Notes under the pieces: model-generated
Databases searched by the model: none
Told to the model about the DNA's origin: nothing
What the model saw: only the letters and a program-made list of their open reading frames with translations
Part shown: piece after piece, positions 16,950 through 25,834 of the stretch
Numbering within the stretch: the stretch's first letter is position 1
Layout of the letters: each line of letters starts with the position of its first letter
Source: Pseudarthrobacter sp. IC2-21
Lineage (GTDB): Bacteria; Actinomycetota; Actinomycetes; Actinomycetales; Micrococcaceae
DNA length: 64,000 nucleotides
Assembly (NCBI RefSeq): GCF_034048115.1
Contig: NZ_CP139145.1
Coordinates: 2,046,001-2,110,000 of the forward strand
Reading direction: 5' to 3'
Translations under genes and position numbers: made by a program

Positions 16950-19106
16950 TCAGTTCCGCCGGCCGCGGGCGGCGATCGCCGTCCGTGCCAGCAGCAGCTT
17001 CTCGTCAACAGGCGCGTTTCCGCTGGCGCGCTGCGCCCGGTAATGGGCCCGTGCCTCGTCCTGCCGCGTCTTTTCGTCACCGGTGGCGATGGCCGCCCGG
17101 ATGTGTTCCTCCCCGTAGCCGAAAGCATCCACCAGGTCCAGGGCATGCGGCCGGATCTTGACCAGGAGCCGGTTGATGTAGTCGCCCACTGTCCGCGCGC
17201 GCTGCATGGAAAGCCGGCCGTTCATGAGGTACCAGGCCAGGTTCTTCTCGATCAGGGAGAGGCCGAACAGGTCCCGGAGCCAGGTCAGCACCACCTTGGT
17301 CCCGGGGTCGCTGACCTCACGCAAGGCGTCCGTGAAAGCCTCCCACTGGAGGAGTTCCGCGTGCGCCTGGGCTGCGTCGATCAGCTCGTTCTGATGTTGG
17401 TTGAAAAGGGCTGCACCCTTCTCAAGCGGAAGCTTGCCGGCACCCTTCAGGGCGGCACCGACTTCGGACACCATGGTCTGGACACGGTCTGTGAGGAGCG
17501 CGCGCTGGCCTTCCTCGTCACGGAGCGCGAGGGCGGCCTTCTGCACGGACCCTGTGTCGGCGACGAACTGCGCCACCTGGCGCAGGCCGGTGCGGTGGAT
17601 CGCCACCCCCGTTGCCTGGGTGACTACATACCGGGCCAGCACGCCGAAGTCGACATTGCGGAACTCCTTGGCGTAGTCCGCCAGGAGTCGCTTGGCCACG
17701 AGCTGGAGAAGTACCGTGTTGTCGCCTTCGAACGTGACGTAGACGTCCATGTCCGCACGCAGTGACGCGAAGCGGTTTTCGATCAGGAAGCCGGCCCCCC
17801 CGCAGGCCTCACGGCATTCCTGCAGCGTGTCCAGGGCATGCCAGGTGCTGAGCGGCTTCAGTGCTGCCGCCAGCGTCTCCAGATCCTGGCGGTCCTCATC
17901 GGTGTCATGGGCGCCGGAAAAGACGTCGTCGAACTTCTGCAGCAGCTGCTCGTGGGCGAAACCTGCGGCATAAGTGGTGGCCAGCCTCGTGAACAGCCTG
18001 CGCTGGTGGCGCTGGTAGTCCAGCAGGACTTCTTCGTCCGTGTGGGAGGACGCGTTGAACTGCCGGCGTTCGGTGGCGTAGCGGATGGCAGCGGCAAGGG
18101 CAATCTTCGACACTGCGACGGCGGCCCCGTCCAGGGAGACCCGCCCCTGGACGAGGGTGCCGAGCATGGTGAAAAAGCGCCGGCCGGGACTGGCAATCGG
18201 AGAGCTGTAGGTGCCGTCAGCCGTGACATCGCCGTAGCGGTTCAGGAGGTTGGTCCGGGGAATGCGGACGTTGTTGAAGTGCAGCCGGCCATTGTCAATT
18301 CCGTTGAGGCCGCCCTTGACGCCGTCGTCCTCCCCGCCGATGCCGGGCAGGAATTCCTTGGTGTCGGGATCCCGCAGGTCAACGTAGAACGCATGGACCC
18401 CGTGGTTCACGCCCTTGGTGACGAGTTGGGCGAAAACCACCGCACCCAGCCCGTCATTGGCCGCATTGCCGATGTAGTCCTTCCAGGCGGCCCGGAACGG
18501 GGTGTGGATGACAAATTCCCCGGTCGCTTCGTCGAAGGTCGCCGTCGTGGCAATGCTGGCGACATCGGATCCGTGCCCGGTTTCGGTCATGGCAAAGCAC
18601 CCGGGAATCTCCAGGCTCATGATGCCCGGCAGCCACTTGGCGTGGTGCTCCGCCGTTCCGAGGTGCATCACGGCTGAGCCGAAGAGGCCCCACTGGACGC
18701 CGGCCTTGATCTGCAGGGACGGGTCCGCAGTGACCAGTTCCTCAAAGCCGGCAACGTTGCCGCCATGGTCATCCGCACCGTTCAGCTCCGCCGGGAACGC
18801 CCGGTGCACGGCGTTGTGGTCCACCAGGTACTTCAGCTGTCCGAAGACGCGGGTGCGGTGTTCGGTGTGCGTGAGGCCCTCCGTCTTATGCAGTTCCGGC
18901 TCACCCGCGAGCCCGCGTGACTGCCGGCGGACGTCAGCCCACTTGCCCAGGAGCTGCTCGCCGAGGGCCGCAACGTCCACGGCGGGCTGCGCGCCGCCGC
19001 GGGACCCGGCAGAGGTGCCGGTGCCGCTGGTGGTCCCGGCATTCGGGCCGGTTTTGGTGTTGACGGTTCTGCCGGAGCCGCCGCTGCGGTCTACTACTTC
19101 GGTCAT
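16950..19106 (-). CDS. Acyl-CoA oxidase/dehydrogenase family flavoenzyme
   Basis: Oxidises acyl-CoA to trans-2-enoyl-CoA with FAD. 718 aa, the size of acyl-CoA oxidases, with the oxidase-like blocks GCFAMTETGHGSDV, KDYIGNAANDGLG and GVHAFYVDLRDP in the middle domain and an oxidase-type helical C-terminal half. Residues 1-45 are a low-complexity Gly/Ser/Thr stretch with no counterpart in usual family members. ATG 19106 has AAGGAC about 7 nt upstream and follows the TetR stop by 1 nt, so the two are cotranscribed. Whether electrons pass to oxygen or to ETF cannot be decided from sequence. Together with the divergent thiolase operon it completes a beta-oxidation-like set. Confidence 0.88.
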   Translation of the reverse strand: MTEVVDRSGGSGRTVNTKTGPNAGTTSGTGTSAGSRGGAQPAVDVAALGEQLLGKWADVRRQSRGLAGEPELHKTEGLTHTEHRTRVFGQLKYLVDHNAVHRAFPAELNGADDHGGNVAGFEELVTADPSLQIKAGVQWGLFGSAVMHLGTAEHHAKWLPGIMSLEIPGCFAMTETGHGSDVASIATTATFDEATGEFVIHTPFRAAWKDYIGNAANDGLGAVVFAQLVTKGVNHGVHAFYVDLRDPDTKEFLPGIGGEDDGVKGGLNGIDNGRLHFNNVRIPRTNLLNRYGDVTADGTYSSPIASPGRRFFTMLGTLVQGRVSLDGAAVAVSKIALAAAIRYATERRQFNASSHTDEEVLLDYQRHQRRLFTRLATTYAAGFAHEQLLQKFDDVFSGAHDTDEDRQDLETLAAALKPLSTWHALDTLQECREACGGAGFLIENRFASLRADMDVYVTFEGDNTVLLQLVAKRLLADYAKEFRNVDFGVLARYVVTQATGVAIHRTGLRQVAQFVADTGSVQKAALALRDEEGQRALLTDRVQTMVSEVGAALKGAGKLPLEKGAALFNQHQNELIDAAQAHAELLQWEAFTDALREVSDPGTKVVLTWLRDLFGLSLIEKNLAWYLMNGRLSMQRARTVGDYINRLLVKIRPHALDLVDAFGYGEEHIRAAIATGDEKTRQDEARAHYRAQRASGNAPVDEKLLLARTAIAARGRRN

Positions 19107-19107
19107 G

Positions 19108-19815
19108 TCAATGTCCTTCGTTGGTTCTGACAGGTGTTTCAAGAAGTTCCGGGGCTATCCCCACACACAGCCATGCAGTAATTTGCCGGGCCATGGTTGC
19201 CTGGTCCGGCTTGTCTCCGGATTCAGGAGTGCTGAGCCACTGTTCCCCGGCACTGCGCACCAGGCCGATGGCTGCGGTGGGCCAGTAGCCGAGCACAGCT
19301 GCGCGGCCGTCGCCCAGATGCGCCCGCATCGGGGCGGCGATCATTTCGGCGATGGAGTCGAAAAAGTGGCCCAGGGCCCCGGAAATCGCCGCCGGACCCT
19401 GTTGGCTGCCGGGATCCACCGGTGCATACCGGGTGACGAAGGTGTACACATTCGGGCTGGTTTCGGCCATCTGGAGGTACGCCGAGATCATGGCCAAAAG
19501 GCCCTCCCTGGGCGTCTGGGCAGCCTGTGCCGCCTCGCGGATCTTGCGCTGCATCTGGCTGAGGACCACTTCACCAACCGCATGCTGCAGACCCGCCTTG
19601 TCGCCAAAGTACCGGTAGAAGACCGATTTCGAGGTGCCTGCGGCGGCGGCGATCTCCTCCATGGAAGCGTCGCTGCCCAGTGCATGGACTGCCCGCCGGG
19701 CGGCCTTGATAAGTTCGCGCCGGCGTTCCTCCCGGTGGGTCTGCCAGCGGGCGGAACGGCCGTCGGCGCTTGAGCCGGCAGTAGGCATCGTCGGGTCCGT
19801 GGGGAGCTTGTTCAC
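19108..19815 (-). CDS. TetR/AcrR family transcriptional regulator
   Basis: 235 aa. The N-terminal helix-turn-helix is at about residues 35-70 (SMEEIAAAAGTSKSVFYRYFGDK), followed by an all-helical ligand domain that probably senses an acyl-CoA or fatty acid. The start is GTG 19815, because TACGCT ends 7 nt upstream (leaderless). ATG 19788 is an alternative, and the frame further up to 19980 runs back through the operator and is non-coding. A 33-nt palindrome with perfect 14-nt arms overlaps the promoter and is the obvious operator for autorepression and for control of the divergent thiolase operon. Confidence 0.88.
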   Translation of the reverse strand: MNKLPTDPTMPTAGSSADGRSARWQTHREERRRELIKAARRAVHALGSDASMEEIAAAAGTSKSVFYRYFGDKAGLQHAVGEVVLSQMQRKIREAAQAAQTPREGLLAMISAYLQMAETSPNVYTFVTRYAPVDPGSQQGPAAISGALGHFFDSIAEMIAAPMRAHLGDGRAAVLGYWPTAAIGLVRSAGEQWLSTPESGDKPDQATMARQITAWLCVGIAPELLETPVRTNEGH

Positions 19816-19847
19816 GATACCCAGCGTATCAGGTACGCTGGGTATCG
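19815..19847. promoter_or_regulatory. TetR operator palindrome with divergent -10 elements
   Basis: A perfect inverted repeat: 14-nt arms (CGATACCCAGCGTA and its complement) around a 5-nt centre. Each arm carries TACGCT. The minus-strand copy (19823-19828) sits 7 nt before the TetR GTG, and the plus-strand copy (19834-19839) is placed to serve the thiolase operon. Binding by a TetR dimer here would cover both -10 elements. Confidence 0.8.
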
Positions 19848-19876
19848 ATAACCGTCGCAGATCAGAGGAGACACCC

Positions 19877-21244
19877 ATGTCCGTCAACGGACAGTCCGCC
19901 ACCGGACCCCAGGAATCCAGCAGCCCCGCGGCAACGGGCGGAACGCCCTCGGTGCGGCGGGCCGTGATCGTGGGCGGCAACCGGATTCCCTTTGCCCGTT
20001 CCGGCGGGGCCTATACCAAGTCCTCCAACCAGGACATGCTGACTGCGGCGCTGGACGGCCTGATTGCCCGGTTCGGACTCCAGGACGAGCGGATCGGTGA
20101 AGTTGCCGCCGGCGCCGTTCTGAAACACTCCCGGGATTTCAACCTCACCCGTGAAGCGGTCCTGGGTTCGGCGTTGTCGGCGGAGACGCCCGCCTACGAT
20201 CTCCAGCAGGCCTGCGCCACAGGCCTGGAAACCGTGCTGGGTCTGGCCAACAAGATCAAGCTGGGCCAGATCGACTCTGCAATCGCCGGCGGCGTTGACT
20301 CGGCCTCCGATGCTCCCATTGCGGTGAGCGAAGGCCTGCGGGCAGTGCTCTTGGACCTCAACCGCGCCAAGACCCTTCCGCAGCGGCTGCAGGTGCTCAG
20401 CAGGATACGGCCCAAGGACCTGGCTCCGGATGCGCCCAACACCGGAGAGCCGCGGACAGGATTGTCCATGGGTGAACATCAGGCCCTCACCACCGCCCAG
20501 TGGAACATCTCACGGGAGGCCCAGGACGAGCTGGCTTTCAACAGCCACCGCAACCTGGCTGCCGCCTACGACGCCGGGTTCTTCGACGACCTCCTGACCC
20601 CGTACCGGGGGCTCGCGAAGGATTCAAACCTGCGGGCAGACACCACGCTGGAAAAGCTGTCCACGCTCAAGCCGGTCTTCGGGAAGAGCCTGGGCGCCGA
20701 GGCCACCATGACCGCCGGCAACTCCACTCCGCTGACGGACGGGGCATCAACGGTCCTGCTGGCATCAGAGGAATGGGCCCGGGCACATGACCTCCCCATG
20801 CTCGCAACGGTGGTGGACGGGGAAGCCGCGGCGGTGGACTTCGTTCACGGCAAGGACGGCCTGCTGATGGCGCCGGCGTTCGCGGTGCCGCGCCTTCTCG
20901 CCCGGAACGGGCTGACCCTTGAGGACTTCGATTTCTTCGAGATCCACGAAGCTTTCGCCGGAACGGTCCTGAGCACGCTGGCAGCCTGGGAAGACGAGGA
21001 ATTCGGCCGCACCCGGCTGGGCCTCGATGGCGCCTTCGGCAGCATCGACCGCGCCAAACTGAACGTGAACGGCTCCTCCCTCGCGGCGGGCCACCCGTTT
21101 GCCGCCACCGGCGGGCGCATCGTCGCGTCCCTCGCCAAGATGCTGCACACCAGAGGCAGGGTGAACGGCAGGCCGGCACGCGGCCTCATTTCCATCTGCG
21201 CCGCCGGCGGACAGGGCGTCGTCGCAATTCTCGAAGCAGCGTAG
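19877..21244 (+). CDS. Acetyl-CoA acetyltransferase family thiolase (FadA/FadI type)
   Basis: Cleaves 3-ketoacyl-CoA with CoA (degradation) or condenses acyl-CoAs. 455 aa. Catalytic residues are visible: nucleophile Cys113 in QQACATG, His357 in EIHEAF, the GHPFAATGGR loop, and the acid/base Cys441 in ICAAGGQG. Residues 1-25 are a Ser/Pro/Gly-rich extension. Start ATG 19877 has GAGGAG about 7 nt upstream. It is first in an operon with a FabG4-type reductase and a MaoC-type hydratase, downstream of the TetR operator. This gene order resembles fadA2-fabG4-htdX in Mycobacterium. Confidence 0.92.
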   Translation: MSVNGQSATGPQESSSPAATGGTPSVRRAVIVGGNRIPFARSGGAYTKSSNQDMLTAALDGLIARFGLQDERIGEVAAGAVLKHSRDFNLTREAVLGSALSAETPAYDLQQACATGLETVLGLANKIKLGQIDSAIAGGVDSASDAPIAVSEGLRAVLLDLNRAKTLPQRLQVLSRIRPKDLAPDAPNTGEPRTGLSMGEHQALTTAQWNISREAQDELAFNSHRNLAAAYDAGFFDDLLTPYRGLAKDSNLRADTTLEKLSTLKPVFGKSLGAEATMTAGNSTPLTDGASTVLLASEEWARAHDLPMLATVVDGEAAAVDFVHGKDGLLMAPAFAVPRLLARNGLTLEDFDFFEIHEAFAGTVLSTLAAWEDEEFGRTRLGLDGAFGSIDRAKLNVNGSSLAAGHPFAATGGRIVASLAKMLHTRGRVNGRPARGLISICAAGGQGVVAILEAA

Positions 21245-21253
21245 GAGTACCGA

Positions 21254-22594
21254 ATGACTGACACATATACCCGGCTGGTCAGCCAGGGACTGGGTAAAGA
21301 CCTTGCCAAGCGGCTCGGCTTGCCGCAGCCCGCGGTGTTGCGCCGCTACACCCCGGGCCAGGCCCTCGTCAACGGGCCTGTCCTGGTCCAGGGGAGTACC
21401 CCGGGGGCTGACGAGTTGGCCACTACGCTGCTGTCGTGGAACCTGGACGTGCGCCGGCACGCGGTGCCCGGCGAAAAATTAGGTGCCATCATTCTTGTCC
21501 TGGACGGGCTGGCCGCGCCCGCAGACCTTGAAAAGCCGGTGCTGTCGGCGGCGGCCTCACTCCGGGACCTCGGGCCGAGTGCCCGGTTCATTACCCTTTC
21601 GCGGCCAACCGCAGAAGCCGGCAGTCCGGCCGAGGCGGCGGCCCGGCAGGGGGTGGACGGCTTCGTGCGGTCCCTGGCCAAAGAACTCCGGGCGGGCGCA
21701 ACGGCAAACGGCATTCTTTTGGCGGACGAGGCACAAAGCACCAGTCCGAGCACCCTCGGGGCGCTTCGGTTCTTCCTGTCCGGGCGCTCGGCATTCGTCG
21801 ACGGCCAGTTCCTGACAGTCAGCAGCGCGAACGGCGTTCTCCCGGCCGATCCCGACCAGCCGCTCGCCGGAAAGGTGGCTGTGGTTACCGGGGCGGCACG
21901 CGGCATCGGCGCCGCCATCGCGCGGACGCTGCACCGCGACGGAGCCACCCTGGTGCTTGTGGACATCCCGGCGGCCGGAGACCACCTTGCCGCCGTCGCC
22001 AACGAGGTACACGGCACCGCTTTGCAGCTGGATATCAGCCATGTGGACGCGGGTCAGCGCATCCTCGAGCACACCCTGCAGCGGCACGGGCGCCTCGACA
22101 TCGTGGTTCACAACGCCGGCATCACCCGGGACAAACTCCTCGCCAACATGGACCACGCGCGGTGGAACGCTGTCCTGAACATCAACATCGGCGCGCAGCT
22201 CAGGATCAATGAAGCCCTGCTGGCCTCGGACCAGTTCCGTGGTGCACCCCGGATCGTCTCAGTGGCGTCCACCAGCGGCATCGCAGGCAACCGCGGCCAG
22301 ACCAACTACGCCGCCTCCAAGGGTGGCGTGATGGGAATGGTTCGCGCCACTGCGCCGTTGCTGGCTGCCCGGGGCGGCACCATCAATGCAGTAGCACCCG
22401 GCTTTATCGAAACGGAGATGACCGCACGGATTCCCTTTGCCATCAGGGAGGTGGGCCGGCGGCTCAACGCCCTGCAGCAAGGCGGGCTGCCCTCCGACGT
22501 GGGCGAGGCCATCGCCTTCCTGGCCAGCGATGCCGCGGGCGGCATCAACGGTGACATCCTGCGGGTCTGCGGACAGAACCTGGTGGGAGCGTGA
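21254..22594 (+). CDS. 3-oxoacyl reductase, high-molecular-weight FabG4 type (SDR)
   Basis: Reduces 3-ketoacyl-CoA/ACP or runs the reverse 3-hydroxyacyl dehydrogenase reaction. At 446 aa it is twice a classical FabG. Residues 1-200 form a flavodoxin-like, catalytically silent domain. The SDR domain starts with TGAARGIG at 212-219, and the catalytic Tyr352/Lys356 of YxxxK and a Ser in VASTSG are intact. This two-domain layout is that of mycobacterial FabG4, which uses NADH and CoA thioesters. Start ATG 21254 is 9 nt after the thiolase stop, with TAGGAG upstream. Its TGA overlaps the GTG of the next gene. Confidence 0.9.
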   Translation: MTDTYTRLVSQGLGKDLAKRLGLPQPAVLRRYTPGQALVNGPVLVQGSTPGADELATTLLSWNLDVRRHAVPGEKLGAIILVLDGLAAPADLEKPVLSAAASLRDLGPSARFITLSRPTAEAGSPAEAAARQGVDGFVRSLAKELRAGATANGILLADEAQSTSPSTLGALRFFLSGRSAFVDGQFLTVSSANGVLPADPDQPLAGKVAVVTGAARGIGAAIARTLHRDGATLVLVDIPAAGDHLAAVANEVHGTALQLDISHVDAGQRILEHTLQRHGRLDIVVHNAGITRDKLLANMDHARWNAVLNINIGAQLRINEALLASDQFRGAPRIVSVASTSGIAGNRGQTNYAASKGGVMGMVRATAPLLAARGGTINAVAPGFIETEMTARIPFAIREVGRRLNALQQGGLPSDVGEAIAFLASDAAGGINGDILRVCGQNLVGA

Positions 22595-23502
22595 GTGCCG
22601 CGCAGCCGGTGATCCTGGGGGAGGTGCCCTCTCTTTCGAAACTGTATGTCAATGCCGCCGCGCAGGCGGCGCGCCGCCGCATCCTGGGGACGCATGGCAC
22701 CTCAACCCTCCCGGAAACCGGCCATGAGGTACGCGGTGTCAGGGCCGACGTCGCAAATTTGACCGCCTACCAGCACCTGATCGGTCTGACCGCGCGGGAT
22801 ACGCTGCCCGCCGGCTACCTCCACGCGCTTGCTTTCCCGCTGGCCATGAGCGTGATGAACCGGGACGATTTCCCCTTGCCGCTGCTGGGGATGGTCCACT
22901 TGAGCAATTACATCGAGCAACGCTCGCCCGTGATCTTCACAGATCTCCTCGACATCAGCGCCAGGGTGGAGAACCTGCGCGGGCACCGGGCCGGGACCCA
23001 ACTGGACGTCATCGCCGAGATCAGGAGTGCCGGTAGGCCGGACATCCGCTGGACGGGCCGCTCGACCTACCTCGCCAAAGGAGTGTTCCTGCCAGGCATC
23101 GACGTACCGTCACCCCAGAACGGCCGGCCCGATTTTGCGCCGCCGCACCCGACGGCGGTGTGGGACCTCGGGGTGGAAACAGGACGGGCGTACGCGGCCG
23201 TTTCGGGTGACTTCAATCCGATCCACCTGAGCGCGCTGTCGGCCAAGGCCCTGGGCATGCGGCGCTCCATCGCGCACGGGATGTACCTGGCATCCAGGGC
23301 CCTCGCCGACGTGGGGCCGGTGAAGGGCGAGTCGTTCGGCTGGGACGTGACCTTCGATGCGCCCGTCTATCTGCCCGGGCGGGTTGCGCTGGAAATCACC
23401 ACCGGCCAGGCGCCGGGCGGAGGGTGGGAACGGTCCGGCTATGTGGCATGGAACCCCCGCTCCGGCCGCAAGCATTTCAGGGGTTCCGTGGCGCCACTCT
23501 AA
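22591..23502 (+). CDS. MaoC/HtdX-like (R)-specific enoyl-CoA hydratase/dehydratase
   Basis: Hydrates enoyl-CoA or dehydrates 3-hydroxyacyl-CoA. 303 aa, a double hotdog fold with the active hydratase-2 motif in the C-terminal half: Asp207 and His212 in SGDFNPIH, then IAHGMYLASRAL. Start GTG 22591 overlaps the reductase stop (GTGA), so translation is coupled. With the thiolase, reductase and the divergent acyl-CoA oxidase this supplies all four steps of a beta-oxidation-like cycle. Its TAA overlaps the stop of the convergent FUSC-like gene by 3-4 nt. Confidence 0.9.
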   Translation: MSAAQPVILGEVPSLSKLYVNAAAQAARRRILGTHGTSTLPETGHEVRGVRADVANLTAYQHLIGLTARDTLPAGYLHALAFPLAMSVMNRDDFPLPLLGMVHLSNYIEQRSPVIFTDLLDISARVENLRGHRAGTQLDVIAEIRSAGRPDIRWTGRSTYLAKGVFLPGIDVPSPQNGRPDFAPPHPTAVWDLGVETGRAYAAVSGDFNPIHLSALSAKALGMRRSIAHGMYLASRALADVGPVKGESFGWDVTFDAPVYLPGRVALEITTGQAPGGGWERSGYVAWNPRSGRKHFRGSVAPL

Positions 23503-24614
23503 GCGGCTGGACGAACGGCGCGGAGAATGCGGTGCAGGCTCAGGAGGATGGATTCGGACGCCGTCACGGCGCCGTCAGTGCTGCTCCCGTCGGACCCGGC
23601 CATACAAGCCTCCACTGCAGACTTCGCCGCAGCGAAGAGGCGCCGCTGCTCCGGCTCGTCGTCATGGTGGAACGAGGCCAGCAGTTGTCCCGTGCTGTCC
23701 AGCGCTGCGGCCAGCGGTTTGCTGTCCTCGAAGGGCACCTCGTAGGGAACGTCGTCAGCCCAGATGACATCGGAGAGGACTTCGGTCATGTCCTGGATGT
23801 GGAACGTGACCCGTTCGAGATCGCGCAGGTTACGGTAATCGAGGTCCAGGTCCCGCGGATGGAACCGCCGGCGCGGATTGGCCCGCCGGCTTTCATCAGC
23901 CTCCTGCACAAGATGGCGAACCGTCCGTGCCGCTTCCGCCAGCTCGTCGGAGCGGCGGGACCAGTCCTCATGCTCGGGCGGCCATTGTTCCGTCAGGGCC
24001 GCCGCCATGTCGGTCAGCTGCCTGCCCAGTGCCAGCCGGAGTTGGCCCAGGCTGTTGGCGGCGGCAGCAAAGTGCAGTGGCGGAAAGACAAGGAAATTGA
24101 CGGCAATGCCAACGGCCACTCCGGCGCCCATCTGGATGAGGTAGCCGAAGGAAAAGGAGTCCGCATTGCTTCCGCCCACCAAGAGCACCAGTAGCGCCGC
24201 CGTCGGGATCCAATCACTGCCGGAGCCAATCCGGGGCAGGCCGCCCAGCAGGACTCCTATGCCCATGAAAACAGCCACGGCAAGCGGCGACGGATCACTG
24301 ATGCTGACCAGGACAAAGGCCAGCCCGATGCCGATGGCCAGCCCGACCAGCGTTTGAAGGCCCTGCCGGACTGATCCGGCAACATTGTGGTACATCGCCA
24401 CCAGAGCGCCCAGGGGGGCGTAGTAGGGATACTCGGCGGCGGAGCCGGGCATCAGCGGTGCTATGGCGAAGGCCACGCCGGCTGCCAGCGCTGACTTTGC
24501 CGCCAGCTGCAGGCGCTGGAGGGTGAAGGCAGTGGAGAGACCGGCAATGGCGTTTCGCAGCAGCCGGGTCCCTTTCGATCGCGGCCGGTCCGGCCCCGTG
24601 CGTGTATCGCCCAT
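23499..24614 (-). CDS. FUSC/aromatic acid exporter-like membrane protein
   Basis: 371 aa. The first 200 residues hold about six hydrophobic segments (for example ALAAGVAFAIAPLM and TLVGLAIGIGLAFVLV) arranged as in the FUSC/ArAE family, and a soluble helical domain follows. Family members are proposed to export aromatic acids or other metabolites, and the substrate is unknown here. ATG 24614 is preferred because TAACGT ends 7 nt upstream. The open frame continues to 25073, but that part is out-of-frame sequence over the neighbouring GST gene. It is convergent with the MaoC gene, overlapping at the stop codons. Confidence 0.82.
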   Translation of the reverse strand: MGDTRTGPDRPRSKGTRLLRNAIAGLSTAFTLQRLQLAAKSALAAGVAFAIAPLMPGSAAEYPYYAPLGALVAMYHNVAGSVRQGLQTLVGLAIGIGLAFVLVSISDPSPLAVAVFMGIGVLLGGLPRIGSGSDWIPTAALLVLLVGGSNADSFSFGYLIQMGAGVAVGIAVNFLVFPPLHFAAAANSLGQLRLALGRQLTDMAAALTEQWPPEHEDWSRRSDELAEAARTVRHLVQEADESRRANPRRRFHPRDLDLDYRNLRDLERVTFHIQDMTEVLSDVIWADDVPYEVPFEDSKPLAAALDSTGQLLASFHHDDEPEQRRLFAAAKSAVEACMAGSDGSSTDGAVTASESILLSLHRILRAVRPAA

Positions 24615-24621
24615 CACGCCC

Positions 24622-24627
24622 ACGTTA
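24622..24627 (-). promoter_or_regulatory. -10 element of FUSC-like gene (leaderless)
   Basis: TAACGT on the minus strand ends 7 nt before ATG 24614. The same hexamer precedes pafBC and the acidic 88-aa gene. Confidence 0.45.
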
Positions 24628-24681
24628 GGCCCCGCCGTGCGCCGGTACAAGGAGCCGGGGACCGCCGGCTGTTCGCGGCCT

Positions 24682-25821
24682 TCAGGAAATCCCTTCCGGG
24701 TCTGCAGAGGCACCATGGCCCGGCGCGACCTCCTCGCCGGGCCGCACGGGACCCGGGGGAGTGCCGTCGCCGAAGGGCCTGCCGCCCAGTGCTTCCCTGC
24801 CGTGGGGCTCCAACCAGTTGGACAGGTCCGGGCCCTGCGGCACGATTCCTGTGGGGTTGATGTCCTCGTGAACGATGTAGTAGTGCTGTTTGATCTGGAC
24901 AAAATCGATGGTGTCGCCGAATCCGGGCGTCTGAAACAGATCGCGCGCGTAGCCCCAAAGTGCGGGCATTTCGGTGAGTTTCTGCCGGTTGCACTTGAAG
25001 TGGCCGTGGTAGACGGCATCGAAGCGGGCGAGGGTGGTGAAGAGCCGGACGTCGGCCTCGGTGATGGTGTCACCGACCAGGTACCGCTGGCCCGTCAGGC
25101 GTTCCTCCAGCCAGTCCAGTGCGGTCCAGAGCCGCGCATAGGCAGAGTCGTACGCCTCCTGGGACCCGGCAAATCCGCAACGGTAAACCCCGTTGTTGAC
25201 TTCGGTGAAGACTCGCTTGTTGACCGTGTCAATTTCCTGACGGAGGTGCTCGGGGTAGAGGTCCGGGGCGCCGGGCCGGTGGAACTGCTTCCATTCGGTC
25301 GCGAAGTCCAGGGTGATCTGCGGGAAGTTGTTCGTGACCACTTCGCCGCTGGCCACCTCCACAATGGCCGGCACGGTAATGCCCCGGGGATAATCCGGGA
25401 ACCGCCGGAAGTAGGCACTCTGAAGGCGTTCAATGCCCAGTACGGGGTCCACGCCGCCCGGATCCAGGTCAAAGGTCCACGACCGCGCATCGTGGGTGGG
25501 CCCGGGCTGGCCGAGGGATATGGCTTCCTCCAGGCCCAACAGCCGGCGCACAATTACCGTCCGGTTCGCCCACGGGCAGGCCCGTGCGGCGATGAGCCGG
25601 TAGCGGCCCGGCTCCACCGGCCAGCCAGGTTCGCCATTCTCACCCGGGCGGCCGTCCTTCGTGATCCGGTCCTCGATGTAGTTGGTGTCGCGGTTGAACT
25701 CCGCGCCACCGGTTACATAGGCGCCTTTGGTGCTGTGGTTTCCACCATTGTCGAGGTGGCTGTCCGTGGTGTCGTCGGTGGGTGTGGGGGCGGGCTGGGT
25801 GCCCGCTGGTTCCTGGCTCAT
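24682..25821 (-). CDS. Xi-class glutathione S-transferase family protein (quinone-thiol reductase type)
   Basis: 379 aa with the ECM4/YqjG layout: an N-terminal thioredoxin-like domain with catalytic Cys82 in ACPWANR, and a C-terminal helical GST domain containing the LVGDTITEADVRLFTTL segment. Homologues reduce glutathionyl-hydroquinones. In an organism that makes mycothiol (mshC is in this window) the substrate is more likely a mycothiol conjugate, which is inference. Start ATG 25821 follows TAGGCT by 7 nt, and the frame to 26001 is non-coding over the next gene. The last 30 residues are Gly/Pro-rich. Confidence 0.87.
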   Translation of the reverse strand: MSQEPAGTQPAPTPTDDTTDSHLDNGGNHSTKGAYVTGGAEFNRDTNYIEDRITKDGRPGENGEPGWPVEPGRYRLIAARACPWANRTVIVRRLLGLEEAISLGQPGPTHDARSWTFDLDPGGVDPVLGIERLQSAYFRRFPDYPRGITVPAIVEVASGEVVTNNFPQITLDFATEWKQFHRPGAPDLYPEHLRQEIDTVNKRVFTEVNNGVYRCGFAGSQEAYDSAYARLWTALDWLEERLTGQRYLVGDTITEADVRLFTTLARFDAVYHGHFKCNRQKLTEMPALWGYARDLFQTPGFGDTIDFVQIKQHYYIVHEDINPTGIVPQGPDLSNWLEPHGREALGGRPFGDGTPPGPVRPGEEVAPGHGASADPEGIS

Positions 25822-25828
25822 GAGGACA

Positions 25829-25834
25829 AGCCTA
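25829..25834 (-). promoter_or_regulatory. -10 element of Xi-class GST gene (leaderless)
   Basis: TAGGCT on the minus strand ends 7 nt before ATG 25821. Its first three bases are also the TAG stop codon of the upstream M50-type gene. Confidence 0.5.

Noticed and set aside
24615..25073. N-terminal extension of the FUSC-like frame
   Set aside because: It overlaps the GST coding region out of frame and contains no membrane segment. ATG 24614 fits the promoter spacing.
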